Assembly: GCA_016793325.1 (NCBI GenBank)
Contig: JAEUKI010000075.1
Coordinates: forward strand, 62,001-126,000
Reading direction: 5' to 3'
Length of the DNA: 64,000 nt
DNA from: Myxococcales bacterium
GTDB taxonomy: Bacteria > Myxococcota_A > Polyangia > Polyangiales > Ga0077539
A program made the position numbers and the translations under genes. Positions within the stretch are counted from its first letter, which is position 1. Each line of letters begins with the position of its first letter. Below are positions 32,665 to 41,663 of this stretch, one piece after another. The notes below the pieces were generated by a model. That model ran no database searches, was not told the origin of the DNA, and saw only the letters and a list, made by a program, of their open reading frames with translations.

Positions 32665-35292
32665 CTATTCGATCGTGAGCACCGTGGCGCCCTCGGCGCG
32701 GAGCATCGCGCTGACGCCGCGATCGGCGAGGGAGGCTCCCGAGAGCGCTCCGATCGCGCGGTCGTCGAGGGCGTCGCGGACGGTGTACATCCGCGCGCGG
32801 TCGATGCCGAGCGCTGTCGTGTCTTCGAAGCGCACGACGCGCTCGCCGGCGGCGTTGGCGTCGTTGACGACGAAGACGTAGAGCGTTCCGCTAGGTGTTT
32901 TGCGGGCGAACGCGAAGGTGTGGAGCTCGTTGGTGCTCACGATGGGCCGCTCGCCGCCGAGCGCGCAGAGGTAGCGCGCCATCGTTCGCGCGTTGTTGAG
33001 CTCGCTGTCGGGCAGCGTGTACAGGTCGTCTTGATTGAAGCGGGACCACGCGCTCGTCCCGAAGAACGCCCTCGTTCGCGCGCCGTCTCTCACGAGGTAC
33101 CCGACCACGCCACCGTCGCGTCCGAACGGCTGTGTGCGCTCCCACGCGAACGGCTCGATCGTCGGCCCGCCGCTCGTGGGCTGCCAGAAGCTCGCGTACC
33201 AATGGCTCGCGAGCTGAGCGTCGAGCGTGGGGAGCCTGACGTTGACCGTTCCGCTTCGCGCGGCGTTGGGCCACGTCCACGAGCCCGCCGCGGTCGCGGG
33301 CCACAGCGCTCGGTATCTCGCTTGCGCGTCGCTCGGACGAAACGCGTCGTCGGTGCTCGCGGGCCACAAGAGATTGACCAAGACGCCCGCGCTGCTCGTC
33401 GCGTAGTTGGTGAGCTTCTCGGCGGTCGCGTCGTCGATGAAATCGGGGTTGAGATAAAACGCGACGCGATAGCGCGCGAGCTCCGTCGCGGTCGCTTGTC
33501 GAACGTCCACGACCTCGGCGTCGATCCCCGCGCGCGCGAGCCAGCCGAAGAGCGCCGGATACTCGTTGGACCAGAGGCGCTGCATGTCGTCGAGGACGCC
33601 CGCTTGCGGCGGTTGGTGCCGCGGGTTGGCGAGGATCGCGACGCGGTTGCTCACGGCGCGCGCGGTGGACAGTCGCGGGCCTTCGCGCTGCAAAAATGCT
33701 CCCCATCGGCGCATCACGTCGTAGCGCGCGGTGGTCGTTCCGTCGGCGCGGATGGCCGCTTGATAGTCGTACGCGGAGTCATCGAGGTTGAGCCCGTCGC
33801 GCATGACGTAGAACGCGCCGCCCTTGAGCCCGCGGCCAAACGACCGCGCGAGGAGCTGCTCGGTCGCGGCGGCCCTCACTTCGGGCTGACCGATCGCGGG
33901 GTACGAATAGAACCCGCCCTGCAGCTCCGCCGCGTACGCGAAGTCTTGCGGCCCCGTGTACTCGTCGTTGTACCGATCGTAGAGCCTCGTGAACCAGTCG
34001 GTTTGAAACGGCTGATCCTGGAGGTTTCGATTCGTCGGAAACTGCTTGGGATACAGGTCCAGCCCCGCGAGCCCGACGCTGTTCTTCGTCGGCCCGTCGT
34101 GCAGGAGCACCGGTCGCAGCAAGAGGTCCTGCGCCGAGAGCGCGAAGGGCGAGTCGTTTGTGAAGAACAGCACGTCCGGCGTTCGAAATCCCTCGGCTTC
34201 CATCATCGCGCGCAGCCTGCGCAGGTACTCGTTGGAGTACGCTTGGCCCGCCTCGTACCAGTCGGCGAACAGCGCGTTGCGCGGTCGATCGCCGGCGCCG
34301 ACGCCAGGGCCCGCGCGGGGCGGATCGACGGCTTCGAAGCTCGCGTGCGTCGTGCCGTATCGCGCGTTGAGCGCAGAAATCGTGCGGTATTTCGCGGTGA
34401 GCCACGAGCGCCAGTGCGCGATCGACGCGTCGCTGTAGTCCACGTCTCCGTAGCGATTGCCCCAATACCCGTTGGTCTCGTTGTCGACTTGCAGGGCGAT
34501 CAAGCATCGGCCGAGAAACGGTCGCGCGATCGCGAGCGAGCGCGCGTACCAGTCGCGCACGGCGGCCAGAAACGTTGGATGCAAATACGAAGGCTGCCGC
34601 TGGTCCTGCGCGCCGGTGGGCGAGTACGACCAGAGCTCGCCGCGCGCGTTGCGGACGAGGGCTTCGGGGTGAGCGGCCTTCCACCAAGCGGGGACGGCGC
34701 CGAACGTTCCGAATCCGCGAGGCCACTCGGCGGTGATGAGCGGGCCGGGCTTGAACACGACGTACATCCCGCGATCGCACGCCATTTGTAGAAAGCGCCC
34801 GACGTCGCGCGCGCCTGTGAAGTCGAAGTTGCCCTCGCTCGGGTTGTGATAGTCCCACGGGATGTACGTCGTCACGAGGTTCATCCCGGCGGCGCGCATG
34901 AGGTCGAGCGACTGCGCCCACATCGCGTGCGTCTGCGCCGCGTCGAAGTTGCGCGCGCGAACGCGAAAGTAGTGGAGGTCTCCGCCGTAGAGCAGCGTCG
35001 CGCGGCCGTCGATCCAGAGTCTTCCGTCGCGGATCTCGACGTGCGCAACGCGTCCCCCATCGCTCGATGCGTCCGCGTCGCTCTCGCTGTCGATGGCCGC
35101 AGTCGTGTCGTTCGCGCTGTCGGTCGTCGCGTCGATCGAGGGGATGTCGTCCGTCGCGTCGAAGAGCGGCTGTGCGTCGACTGGTATGTCGCGGCCGCTG
35201 TCTTCGATTTGCGCGTTGTGGCTCGAGCAATGCGTCAACGAGGCGAGCGAGCCTGCGAGCAACGACAAGACTGTGGAGCGTCGGCCAAGCAT
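32665..35292 (-). CDS. Beta-galactosidase-like (GH35/GH42) lipoprotein
   Basis: This is an 875-residue exported glycosidase. The N-terminus (MLGRRSTVLSLLAG...LTHCSS) looks like a lipoprotein signal with the Cys near residue 22, although His at -1 is atypical. An Asp/Ser-rich linker follows. The catalytic barrel opens with LLYGGDLHYFRV and NLVTTYIPWDYHNP, as in GH35. The candidate acid/base is E272 (LQVDNETNGYW) and the candidate nucleophile is E456 (AELQGGFY). It would release terminal beta-galactosyl residues from polysaccharides or glycans at the cell surface. The ATG at 35292 is preferred over the upstream 35340. It is convergent with the preceding gene and divergent from a response regulator. 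Confidence 0.82.
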   Translation of the reverse strand: MLGRRSTVLSLLAGSLASLTHCSSHNAQIEDSGRDIPVDAQPLFDATDDIPSIDATTDSANDTTAAIDSESDADASSDGGRVAHVEIRDGRLWIDGRATLLYGGDLHYFRVRARNFDAAQTHAMWAQSLDLMRAAGMNLVTTYIPWDYHNPSEGNFDFTGARDVGRFLQMACDRGMYVVFKPGPLITAEWPRGFGTFGAVPAWWKAAHPEALVRNARGELWSYSPTGAQDQRQPSYLHPTFLAAVRDWYARSLAIARPFLGRCLIALQVDNETNGYWGNRYGDVDYSDASIAHWRSWLTAKYRTISALNARYGTTHASFEAVDPPRAGPGVGAGDRPRNALFADWYEAGQAYSNEYLRRLRAMMEAEGFRTPDVLFFTNDSPFALSAQDLLLRPVLLHDGPTKNSVGLAGLDLYPKQFPTNRNLQDQPFQTDWFTRLYDRYNDEYTGPQDFAYAAELQGGFYSYPAIGQPEVRAAATEQLLARSFGRGLKGGAFYVMRDGLNLDDSAYDYQAAIRADGTTTARYDVMRRWGAFLQREGPRLSTARAVSNRVAILANPRHQPPQAGVLDDMQRLWSNEYPALFGWLARAGIDAEVVDVRQATATELARYRVAFYLNPDFIDDATAEKLTNYATSSAGVLVNLLWPASTDDAFRPSDAQARYRALWPATAAGSWTWPNAARSGTVNVRLPTLDAQLASHWYASFWQPTSGGPTIEPFAWERTQPFGRDGGVVGYLVRDGARTRAFFGTSAWSRFNQDDLYTLPDSELNNARTMARYLCALGGERPIVSTNELHTFAFARKTPSGTLYVFVVNDANAAGERVVRFEDTTALGIDRARMYTVRDALDDRAIGALSGASLADRGVSAMLRAEGATVLTIE

Positions 35293-35436
35293 CAGGCTCG
35301 GGAGCGTACCTCGGGACTCGTGGCCGACTCGCAGAAGCAAAGACCGCTTCGAGTCAAGCGAGCGGCGCGAAGGTCTTTTGTGCGATGGGCCAAACTCTCG
35401 TTGACAGCGCGTGTGACCCTAAGCGGAAATGCGCGC

Positions 35437-35820
35437 ATGGCGAAGGACGACGTGAAGATCTTGGTCGCGGACGATGACGTGGAGCTGCTCGCGATCCTCG
35501 TGCAGCACTTGAAGGGTCGTAAGTGCGAGATCATCGAGGCGCGCGACGGCAACGAGGCGCTCGAGCTCGCGCGCACACACAAGCCGTCGGTGATGATCTT
35601 GGACGTGATGATGCCGGGGTTGTCGGGCTGGGAGGTCGCCAAGCGCGTTCGTGACGACAAGGCCCTCGAGCACACGGGGATCATCGTGCTCACGGCGATC
35701 GGCGAGTCGCTGAACGCGCTGACGTCGCCGCTGTACGGAGCGGACGCGCAGATGGACAAGCCGTTCGAGTTCGACAAGCTCGACGAGAAGATCGACGAGC
35801 TGCTCGCGAAGAAGCGCTGA
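35437..35820 (+). CDS. Single-domain response regulator
   Basis: This 127-residue receiver domain has only the acidic pocket (ADDD, residues 11-14), phospho-acceptor D56 (MILDVMMPG), Thr switch (IIVLTAIGE) and K in DKPFEF, all intact. There is no output domain. The start MAKDDVKIL at 35437 fits the receiver boundary. It is 100 bp upstream of a Ser/Thr kinase on the same strand. In myxobacteria such receivers can be coupled to Ser/Thr kinases as well as to histidine kinases, but no link is shown by sequence. Confidence 0.93.
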   Translation: MAKDDVKILVADDDVELLAILVQHLKGRKCEIIEARDGNEALELARTHKPSVMILDVMMPGLSGWEVAKRVRDDKALEHTGIIVLTAIGESLNALTSPLYGADAQMDKPFEFDKLDEKIDELLAKKR

Positions 35821-35920
35821 GCGATCGGCCGGGGGCAACGTCGCGCGCAGAACGCTGCAAATCCGCGGGCGCACGCGGCAATCGACCGGCGCGCGCGAGT
35901 GGTGGTATTTTTCCCGATCT

Positions 35921-37576
35921 ATGGCGTTGTTCGGGTCGCAGGAGAAGTCGCTCGACGGAGCTCTGTTGGCCGGGCGCTACCGGATCGAAGCGCGGCTCGG
36001 CTCGGGCGGAATGGGGGAGGTGTACCGCGCGGTCAACGAGGCGCTCGGGCGGCCCGTCGCGATCAAAGTGCTGCACCCCGAGATGCTGCGAAACGACGAG
36101 ATCGTCGAGCGCTTCATGCGCGAGGCGCGCGCGGCGACCCTCGTGCGACACCCCAACGTGGTCGACGTGCTGGATGTGCTCGAGCACGAGGGCGTCCCCT
36201 TCATCGTGCAGGAGCTGTTGAGCGGAAAAGACCTGTCGAAGTACCTCGAAGTGTGCGGGGGAAAGCTCACGGTCGACGAGGCGCTGCCGATCTTGATTCC
36301 GATCGTCGAGGCTGTGGGCGTCGCGCACCAAAAGGGCGTGGTGCACCGCGACCTCAAGCCCGAGAACGTGTTTCTGCACGAGGTCGAAGGACAGGTGATC
36401 CCGAAGGTCCTCGACTTCGGGATCTCGAAGCTCACCGCGCCCGACGCCAAGAAAATGACGGGCACCGGGCTCGCGATGGGGACGCCCGCGTATATGTCTC
36501 CCGAGCAGATTCAGGGCAGCAGCGCCGTCGATGCGTCGAGCGACGTGTGGTCCCTCGGCGTCGTGCTCTTCGAGTGCTTGAGCGGTCGATTGCCGTTCGA
36601 CGCAGAGACGCCGGGCGCGCTGTTCGTGAAGATCTGCACGACGGAGGCGCGGAGGCTCGATCAGCTCGAGCCGTCGGTCTCGCCGGTGGTGGTTGAAATC
36701 GTGTGGCGGTGCCTCCGCCCGAAGCGCGAGGACCGTTACGCCAACGCGACCGAGCTCGCGCGCGCGTTGCGCGGCGCCCTCGCAGAGCGCGGGGTCGAGT
36801 CGACGAACAAGCTCCAGGCGATCAGCCCCGCGATCATCGACGCGCTCGAATCGAAGGGCGCGCTCGCGCCGACGTCGCCCGAGGCCAAGGCGGCGCGCGC
36901 CGCAGACCGCACGCAAGCCGCGACGCCCTCAGGAAAGAACAGCGACCCCGACGATCGCGCCGACCGCAGCGCGCAGCGCACAGAGCTCGAGACCCCGTCG
37001 TCCAAGCAGAACAACGCCGCGAAGGCCGCTGTTGTGCGCGACGCGTCGACCGTCGAGCCGCCCGCGCGGCGGGGGATCGCCGCGCCCCTCGCAGCGGTGG
37101 CTGTGTTGCTCGCGGCAGGCGTCGGGCTCGCGGCGGTCGCGAGCAGTCGAACGCCCGTCAGCACTCAAAACACGCCGGACGCGGGCGTGGTCGCGGTCGT
37201 CGGCTCGCAAGACGCGAGCGCTGCGACGACGGGCGCGCAGCACGCGCTGACCGCGGTCGAAGACGCCGCGCACACGGCGGCGATCGAGCACGACGCGGCG
37301 CTCACCGCGACGAGCGAGGCGGTCGACGCTGGCGTCGTCGCCGAGCCGACGACGGTCGCGGCGCGCCGGACGGGACGCAACGGCTCGCGCGCGAGCGCTG
37401 GCAACAACACGAACGGAGCGTCGTCGAACACCGCGCAAAATGACCCGCGAAACGCCGCACGAAACACGCAGCCGCAGGGCGCTTCGGGCACGACGGCCGC
37501 GACGGGCACGACCGGCAGCACCATCACGACGACGTCGGGGCGACGCACACACGCTGCGACGACGTACGAAAACTGA
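35921..37576 (+). CDS. Ser/Thr protein kinase, membrane-anchored
   Basis: This 551-residue protein has a complete Hanks kinase at about residues 20-285: GSGGMGEVY, VAIKVL, HRDLKPEN with H142-D144, DFGISK with D165 and GTPAYMSPEQ. A charged linker follows, then one transmembrane helix at about 386-407 (LAAVAVLLAAGVGLAAV). The outer part is Ala/Thr/Asn-rich and low in complexity, without a recognised sensor fold. The kinase is of the RD type and should be active. The next two genes (PEGA/TPR protein and lipoprotein) are on the same strand within 75 bp and may be an envelope partner set. Confidence 0.95.
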   Translation: MALFGSQEKSLDGALLAGRYRIEARLGSGGMGEVYRAVNEALGRPVAIKVLHPEMLRNDEIVERFMREARAATLVRHPNVVDVLDVLEHEGVPFIVQELLSGKDLSKYLEVCGGKLTVDEALPILIPIVEAVGVAHQKGVVHRDLKPENVFLHEVEGQVIPKVLDFGISKLTAPDAKKMTGTGLAMGTPAYMSPEQIQGSSAVDASSDVWSLGVVLFECLSGRLPFDAETPGALFVKICTTEARRLDQLEPSVSPVVVEIVWRCLRPKREDRYANATELARALRGALAERGVESTNKLQAISPAIIDALESKGALAPTSPEAKAARAADRTQAATPSGKNSDPDDRADRSAQRTELETPSSKQNNAAKAAVVRDASTVEPPARRGIAAPLAAVAVLLAAGVGLAAVASSRTPVSTQNTPDAGVVAVVGSQDASAATTGAQHALTAVEDAAHTAAIEHDAALTATSEAVDAGVVAEPTTVAARRTGRNGSRASAGNNTNGASSNTAQNDPRNAARNTQPQGASGTTAATGTTGSTITTTSGRRTHAATTYEN

Positions 37577-37650
37577 GGTCGTGTTGAGAGGGTGCTGAGG
37601 GGGTCGCGAACTTTCCAAGAGCCCTCTGGGGTGCGTGATACGTTCGATCG

Positions 37651-38580
37651 GTGATGACGTACGGAGCCGGGGAGCAACGAGCGAAGGGTCACTGTCGCAG
37701 GGGCGCGCTGTTCGGCGTGCTGGCGCTGAGTCTCGCGTCGACGCGCGCGCACGCGCAGGCCGCGCCGAACGCGACGCCTACACAGCCCACACAATCAACA
37801 CAAGCGGCGCAGCCCACATCGTCGACGCAGCCCGCGCAGACGACGACGGGCGCGCAGACCGCGCCTGCGGACCCGCGCGAGGCCGAGGCGCGCGCGGCCT
37901 TCGAGGCGGGCGTGGCGGCGCTCACGGACGAGCGGTACGCCGACGCGCTCAGACACTTTCAGCGCTCGTACGACGTGCGACGCGCCGCAAGCGCGGCGCT
38001 GAACCTCGGGGTGACGCTCCGGGCGCTCGGGCGCCTCGTCGAAGCGAGGCAGCGCTTCAACGAGTTTCTCGAGCTCGCCAACGAAGCGCAGCACGAGCGG
38101 CACGACCGCGAAGTAGCGCAGTTCATCGCCGACATCGGCCGTCGCGTGGGGCGCGTGCGGATCGCCGTCGTCGAGCCCGCGGGGGCGCGCGTGCTCATCG
38201 ACGGGCGCCGCGCGGCGCGAGACGAGCGCGACGAGGTCGTCGTCGATCCCGGCGAGCACCGCGTCGAAGCCGTGCTCGCGGGGTACGACACCGCAATTCA
38301 AACGGTCTCTGTCGAGTCGGGGCAGGTCAACGACGTGCAGCTCCGCTTGCGTCGCGCGGTGATCGAGCAGCGGGTGATCGTGACGCAGCCGACGCCGCCG
38401 TCGCGCTCGGGGGGCATCTGGACGAGCCCTGTGTTCTGGGTGGTGATCGGCGTGGCGGTCACGGCGGCGGTGGCGATTCCCGTGACGGTCGCGGTCACGA
38501 GTCAGCCCGAGATCCCGCGGCTGTCGGGGCAATTTTGTGTGCGCACGGACGGAGTGCTCTGCCCGACGGGAGGCGTGTGA
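37651..38580 (+). CDS. PEGA-domain/TPR envelope protein
   Basis: This 309-residue exported protein has a signal peptide (ALFGVLALSLASTRAHAQ, cleavage near 36) and a Gln/Thr/Pro linker. A TPR-like helical region lies at about 70-140 (AAFEAGVAALTDERYADALRHF). A PEGA domain (IAVVEPAGARVLIDGR...VVVDPGEHRVEAVLAGY) and one membrane helix near 258-281 follow. This TPR-PEGA-TM order is very common beside Ser/Thr kinases in Myxococcota. It starts with GTG 37651 (ATG 37654 is equally possible). Its stop overlaps the next ATG (TGATG at 38578-38582), so the pair is coupled. Confidence 0.85.
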   Translation: MMTYGAGEQRAKGHCRRGALFGVLALSLASTRAHAQAAPNATPTQPTQSTQAAQPTSSTQPAQTTTGAQTAPADPREAEARAAFEAGVAALTDERYADALRHFQRSYDVRRAASAALNLGVTLRALGRLVEARQRFNEFLELANEAQHERHDREVAQFIADIGRRVGRVRIAVVEPAGARVLIDGRRAARDERDEVVVDPGEHRVEAVLAGYDTAIQTVSVESGQVNDVQLRLRRAVIEQRVIVTQPTPPSRSGGIWTSPVFWVVIGVAVTAAVAIPVTVAVTSQPEIPRLSGQFCVRTDGVLCPTGGV

Positions 38581-40571
38581 TGCGCTCGATCGGTCGAAAG
38601 GCAGGGGCTCTTTTGATTGTGTGTGCCGCTGCGGTCCTCGGCGAGGGATGCAGGCGCCCGCCGACGGGGCTTCGCGTGATCGTGACGACGGATTTCTTGC
38701 CGTCCGCGACGACGCCCGCGTTGCACACCGTGCGGCTCCGCGTGACGCGGGTGTCCGACGGTCGCGTGCTGCACACCGAGCCGGTGAACGTGAGCTCCGC
38801 ATCGGGCGCGTTGCCCCTGAAATTCAGCGTCTTTCTCAACGGTGCGGGCGGCGAGCAGGTGCGCATCGAGGCCGAGGCGCACACGATCGACTCGCAAGCA
38901 GACGAGCGCAACACGGGGCTGACCGCGGCGCGCGTCGTCACGGGCTTCGTCGAGGGAGAGATTCGGGTTGTTCCGATGGTGCTCTACCGCGGCTGCTGGG
39001 ACATGCAGGTGCGATGCGAGCCGAACAGCACCTGCGGCCCAACAGCCATGTGCCAGAGCGCGCAGGTGGACCAGCGCGAGCTTCCGACGTTCGATCGCGA
39101 CGCGGGGGATCCGGACGTGCTCGCTCCGTCGATGGACGCTGGCTCGGATGGGGGGCTCGACGTGATGGACGCGAGCGATGTCGCGCCGGCGGATCGAGTG
39201 ATTCCGCCGGACGATTCGCCGGTGGACGTGATGATGCCGCCCGTCGACGTGATGCCTCCTCCCGCGGACGGGTGCGCGGTGCTGCCTCCGCCCGCGGCGA
39301 CGACGGTGACCATCACGGGCTCCAACGCCGCGATCGGCCTCTTCGACATCGTGTCGAGAGACAACGCGATGATGGTGATGCCCGACGGGGGAATGCCTAT
39401 GGCGAGCGACCCCGAGCTCGAAGTCGCCTGGGCCGGTCCGCGGTCGGCGACGTCGATGGCGAGCGTTCTTCTGTCGGCGGGGCTTCGTCGCTCGGGCGCG
39501 TCGTACTCGGTCGTGCGTACGCCGCGAGAGACGCTGTCGTTCGGCGCTGCGCCGCTGCAAGCGCTCGCGCTCGTGCGCAACGGCGGAGAGCTCGGCGCGC
39601 TGGGGCTCGAAGAAGAGACCATCGCGATGATGCGGCGCTTGCGCGTGATCGGCGCGCCCATTTCGCAGTCGACGGGCGTCGGCCCGTTCTCGACCTTCAA
39701 CACGTCAGGGCCCTTCTCGATGCCTCCTTCGGGGACGCTCGCGAAGAACGCCGGGTTCGCCGTCGCCGCGACGAGCCCCATGGGGCCGAGCATCGTCGCG
39801 TGCGTCTTGCCGCCGATGGGCAACGCGCTCGTGTGCGCGTTTTCGGATCCATCGGGCATGATGACTCAGACGTTCACCGTGGACTTCTCTGTGGCTGCGC
39901 TCTCGCCTGCGCCTCGGCTCGCGGGGCTCGCGATCGGAGGCCCAGGGTCGGGCAGCGCGCAGGGCAGGCTGCAGTTCGTGCTCGAGTGGTCCGACGGCAA
40001 CGGATACACGACGTGCTCGACGATGGAGACGATGCCGCCCGTGACGCCGACAGCGGCGGGCGTGTGTCGATCCGTCCCGGCGACAGGCAGGATCCGCGCG
40101 GGGTCGCTGTCTGCGCAGTGGATCGACGGCTTCAACTGCGGCGGGCCCATGATGATGGGCATGCTGAGCGGCTGGTTCGGGGCGCTCGTCGAGTCGGGCG
40201 ACCCCAACGACACGCTCCGCGCAGGAAAGCTCGACTCGCTCGTTCTCCGCACCGGGGACTTGCCGATCCGCGCGGACGCGCTCGCCAACGCGAACGCGCG
40301 AACCGCGGTTTCGATCGCGCCTGCACCGTGTGAAATGCTCGTCGCTCGCACGACGAGCACGAGCGAGGTCGAGTACCGACGGGCCTACCTCGCCGGGGGA
40401 ACGATCGGGCTGCCCGTCTCGCTCCCCGCCAACACCAACACCGAGCTGCGGGCCGTTCCGCTCGCGCCGCCGTCGTCGATGCCGGGGACGGACGATCACA
40501 TCCACGCGTTCGTCGACGGCGCCAATCGGGTCAACGTCGTCGTCGTGCCGGTCTCTTCGTGCCGGATGTAG
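38580..40571 (+). CDS. Large lipoprotein, function unknown
   Basis: This 663-residue predicted outer-membrane lipoprotein has a signal (GALLIVCAAAVLGEGC) ending at a Cys near residue 24. The next ~120 residues form a beta-rich domain (GLRVIVTTDFLPSATTPALHTVRLRVTRV) with a Cys-rich close (CWDMQVRCEPNSTCGPTAMC). An Asp/Pro/Met linker rich in DVMMPP follows. The C-terminal ~400 residues have propeller-like strands without a recognised family. The start at ATG 38580 overlaps the preceding stop. Lipoproteins with this Cys pattern and linker are common in Sandaracinus-like genomes, which is recall rather than proof. Confidence 0.72.
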   Translation: MRSIGRKAGALLIVCAAAVLGEGCRRPPTGLRVIVTTDFLPSATTPALHTVRLRVTRVSDGRVLHTEPVNVSSASGALPLKFSVFLNGAGGEQVRIEAEAHTIDSQADERNTGLTAARVVTGFVEGEIRVVPMVLYRGCWDMQVRCEPNSTCGPTAMCQSAQVDQRELPTFDRDAGDPDVLAPSMDAGSDGGLDVMDASDVAPADRVIPPDDSPVDVMMPPVDVMPPPADGCAVLPPPAATTVTITGSNAAIGLFDIVSRDNAMMVMPDGGMPMASDPELEVAWAGPRSATSMASVLLSAGLRRSGASYSVVRTPRETLSFGAAPLQALALVRNGGELGALGLEEETIAMMRRLRVIGAPISQSTGVGPFSTFNTSGPFSMPPSGTLAKNAGFAVAATSPMGPSIVACVLPPMGNALVCAFSDPSGMMTQTFTVDFSVAALSPAPRLAGLAIGGPGSGSAQGRLQFVLEWSDGNGYTTCSTMETMPPVTPTAAGVCRSVPATGRIRAGSLSAQWIDGFNCGGPMMMGMLSGWFGALVESGDPNDTLRAGKLDSLVLRTGDLPIRADALANANARTAVSIAPAPCEMLVARTTSTSEVEYRRAYLAGGTIGLPVSLPANTNTELRAVPLAPPSSMPGTDDHIHAFVDGANRVNVVVVPVSSCRM

Positions 40572-40602
40572 CCCACATTGTGTTAGCGTCGCGACCGCTC
40601 CG

Positions 40603-41106
40603 ATGAAGGTGACGATCTCGCACGAGTTTCAAACAGACGCCGAGACATACTGGTCCCGCTGTTTTCTCGATGAGACCTACAACCGCGCGCTGTTCATCGA
40701 CACGCTGAAGTTTCCCGCCTACGAAGTGATCGAAGGGCGGGAAGAGGGCGGCGTGTTTCGGCGCAAGGTGCGCGTGACGCCCAAGCAAGAGGCGCCCGCG
40801 CCGGTGTTGAAGGCGCTCGGCGGAGCGTTTTCGTACATCGAGCAAGGCACGCTCGACCGGAGCAAAAACGTCTACCGCTTTCAGGTGATCCCCGGCACGC
40901 TCGCCGAGAAGATCCGCGCCGAAGGCGAGTTTCGTTTGGAGAAAACCGGCGAAAAATCCGTGCGCCGCGTCGTCGACATGACCGTCGAGGTCAAGATCTT
41001 CGGCATCGGCGGCCTCGCCGAGGGCTTCGTCTCGAAGTCCATGCAGGACACGTATTCGAAGGCCGCGGAGTTCACCAACAAGTACCTCAAGGACAAGGGG
41101 ATCTGA
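40603..41106 (+). CDS. DUF2505-family protein (first of a pair)
   Basis: This 167-residue soluble protein looks like the START/SRPBCC-type helix-grip fold of DUF2505. It opens MKVTISHEFQTDAETYWSRCFLDETYN, with the central FRRKVRVTPKQEAPAPVLKALG and the closing LAEGFVSKSMQDTYSKAAEF helix. Family members are thought to bind hydrophobic ligands, but none is known here. The gene 50 bp downstream is a paralogue of the same length. The ATG at 40603 gives the family start. Confidence 0.85.
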   Translation: MKVTISHEFQTDAETYWSRCFLDETYNRALFIDTLKFPAYEVIEGREEGGVFRRKVRVTPKQEAPAPVLKALGGAFSYIEQGTLDRSKNVYRFQVIPGTLAEKIRAEGEFRLEKTGEKSVRRVVDMTVEVKIFGIGGLAEGFVSKSMQDTYSKAAEFTNKYLKDKGI

Positions 41107-41156
41107 GCACGACCGCGCCTGTGGATTCACCACGGTAGGGCGCAGGGAGGACGACG

Positions 41157-41663
41157 ATGATCAAGTTTACGCTCACCCACGAAATCAACTGCGACCCCGA
41201 CACGTTCTGGAAGCTCTTCTTCGACAAGGAGTTCAACGACGCGCTCTACAAGGGCGCGCTCGGCTTCACGAAGTACGACCTCCTCGAGTCCAAGGACTCG
41301 GACAAGCAGCTCGTTCGCAAGGTCAACGCGGTGCCCAAGGTCGACCTGCCGGGCCCCATCGCCAAGCTCATGGGCCCCGGCTTCGGCTACGTCGAAGACG
41401 GCGTCCTCGACAAGGCCACCAAGCGTTGGACCTGGACGCTCACGACGAGCACGATGGCCGACAAGCTCAAGCAAAACGGCACGCTCAAGGTCGAGGCCGC
41501 GGGCGAAGGCAAGTGCCGCCGCGTGGCCGAGATCTCCGGTGAAGCCAAGGTGTTCGGCCTCGGCGGCATGATCGAGAGCACGATCGAGAAGGAGCTTCGC
41601 CAGGGCTGGGACAAGAGCGCCGAGTTCATGAACAAGTGGATCCGCGACGGCAAAGCGAAGTGA
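41157..41663 (+). CDS. DUF2505-family protein (second of a pair)
   Basis: This 168-residue paralogue of the preceding gene shares H-E-...-D-..-T/Y-W at the start (MIKFTLTHEINCDPDTFWKLFF). It also shares RKVNAVPKVDLPGPIAKLMG, GFGYVEDGVLD and the C-terminal FMNKWIRDG helix. The duplication is old, because identity by eye is moderate. A GGAGG (41146-41150) precedes the ATG at good spacing. Its stop overlaps the start of the next gene (GTGA at 41660-41663), linking it to a membrane glycosyltransferase-like protein. Confidence 0.87.
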   Translation: MIKFTLTHEINCDPDTFWKLFFDKEFNDALYKGALGFTKYDLLESKDSDKQLVRKVNAVPKVDLPGPIAKLMGPGFGYVEDGVLDKATKRWTWTLTTSTMADKLKQNGTLKVEAAGEGKCRRVAEISGEAKVFGLGGMIESTIEKELRQGWDKSAEFMNKWIRDGKAK

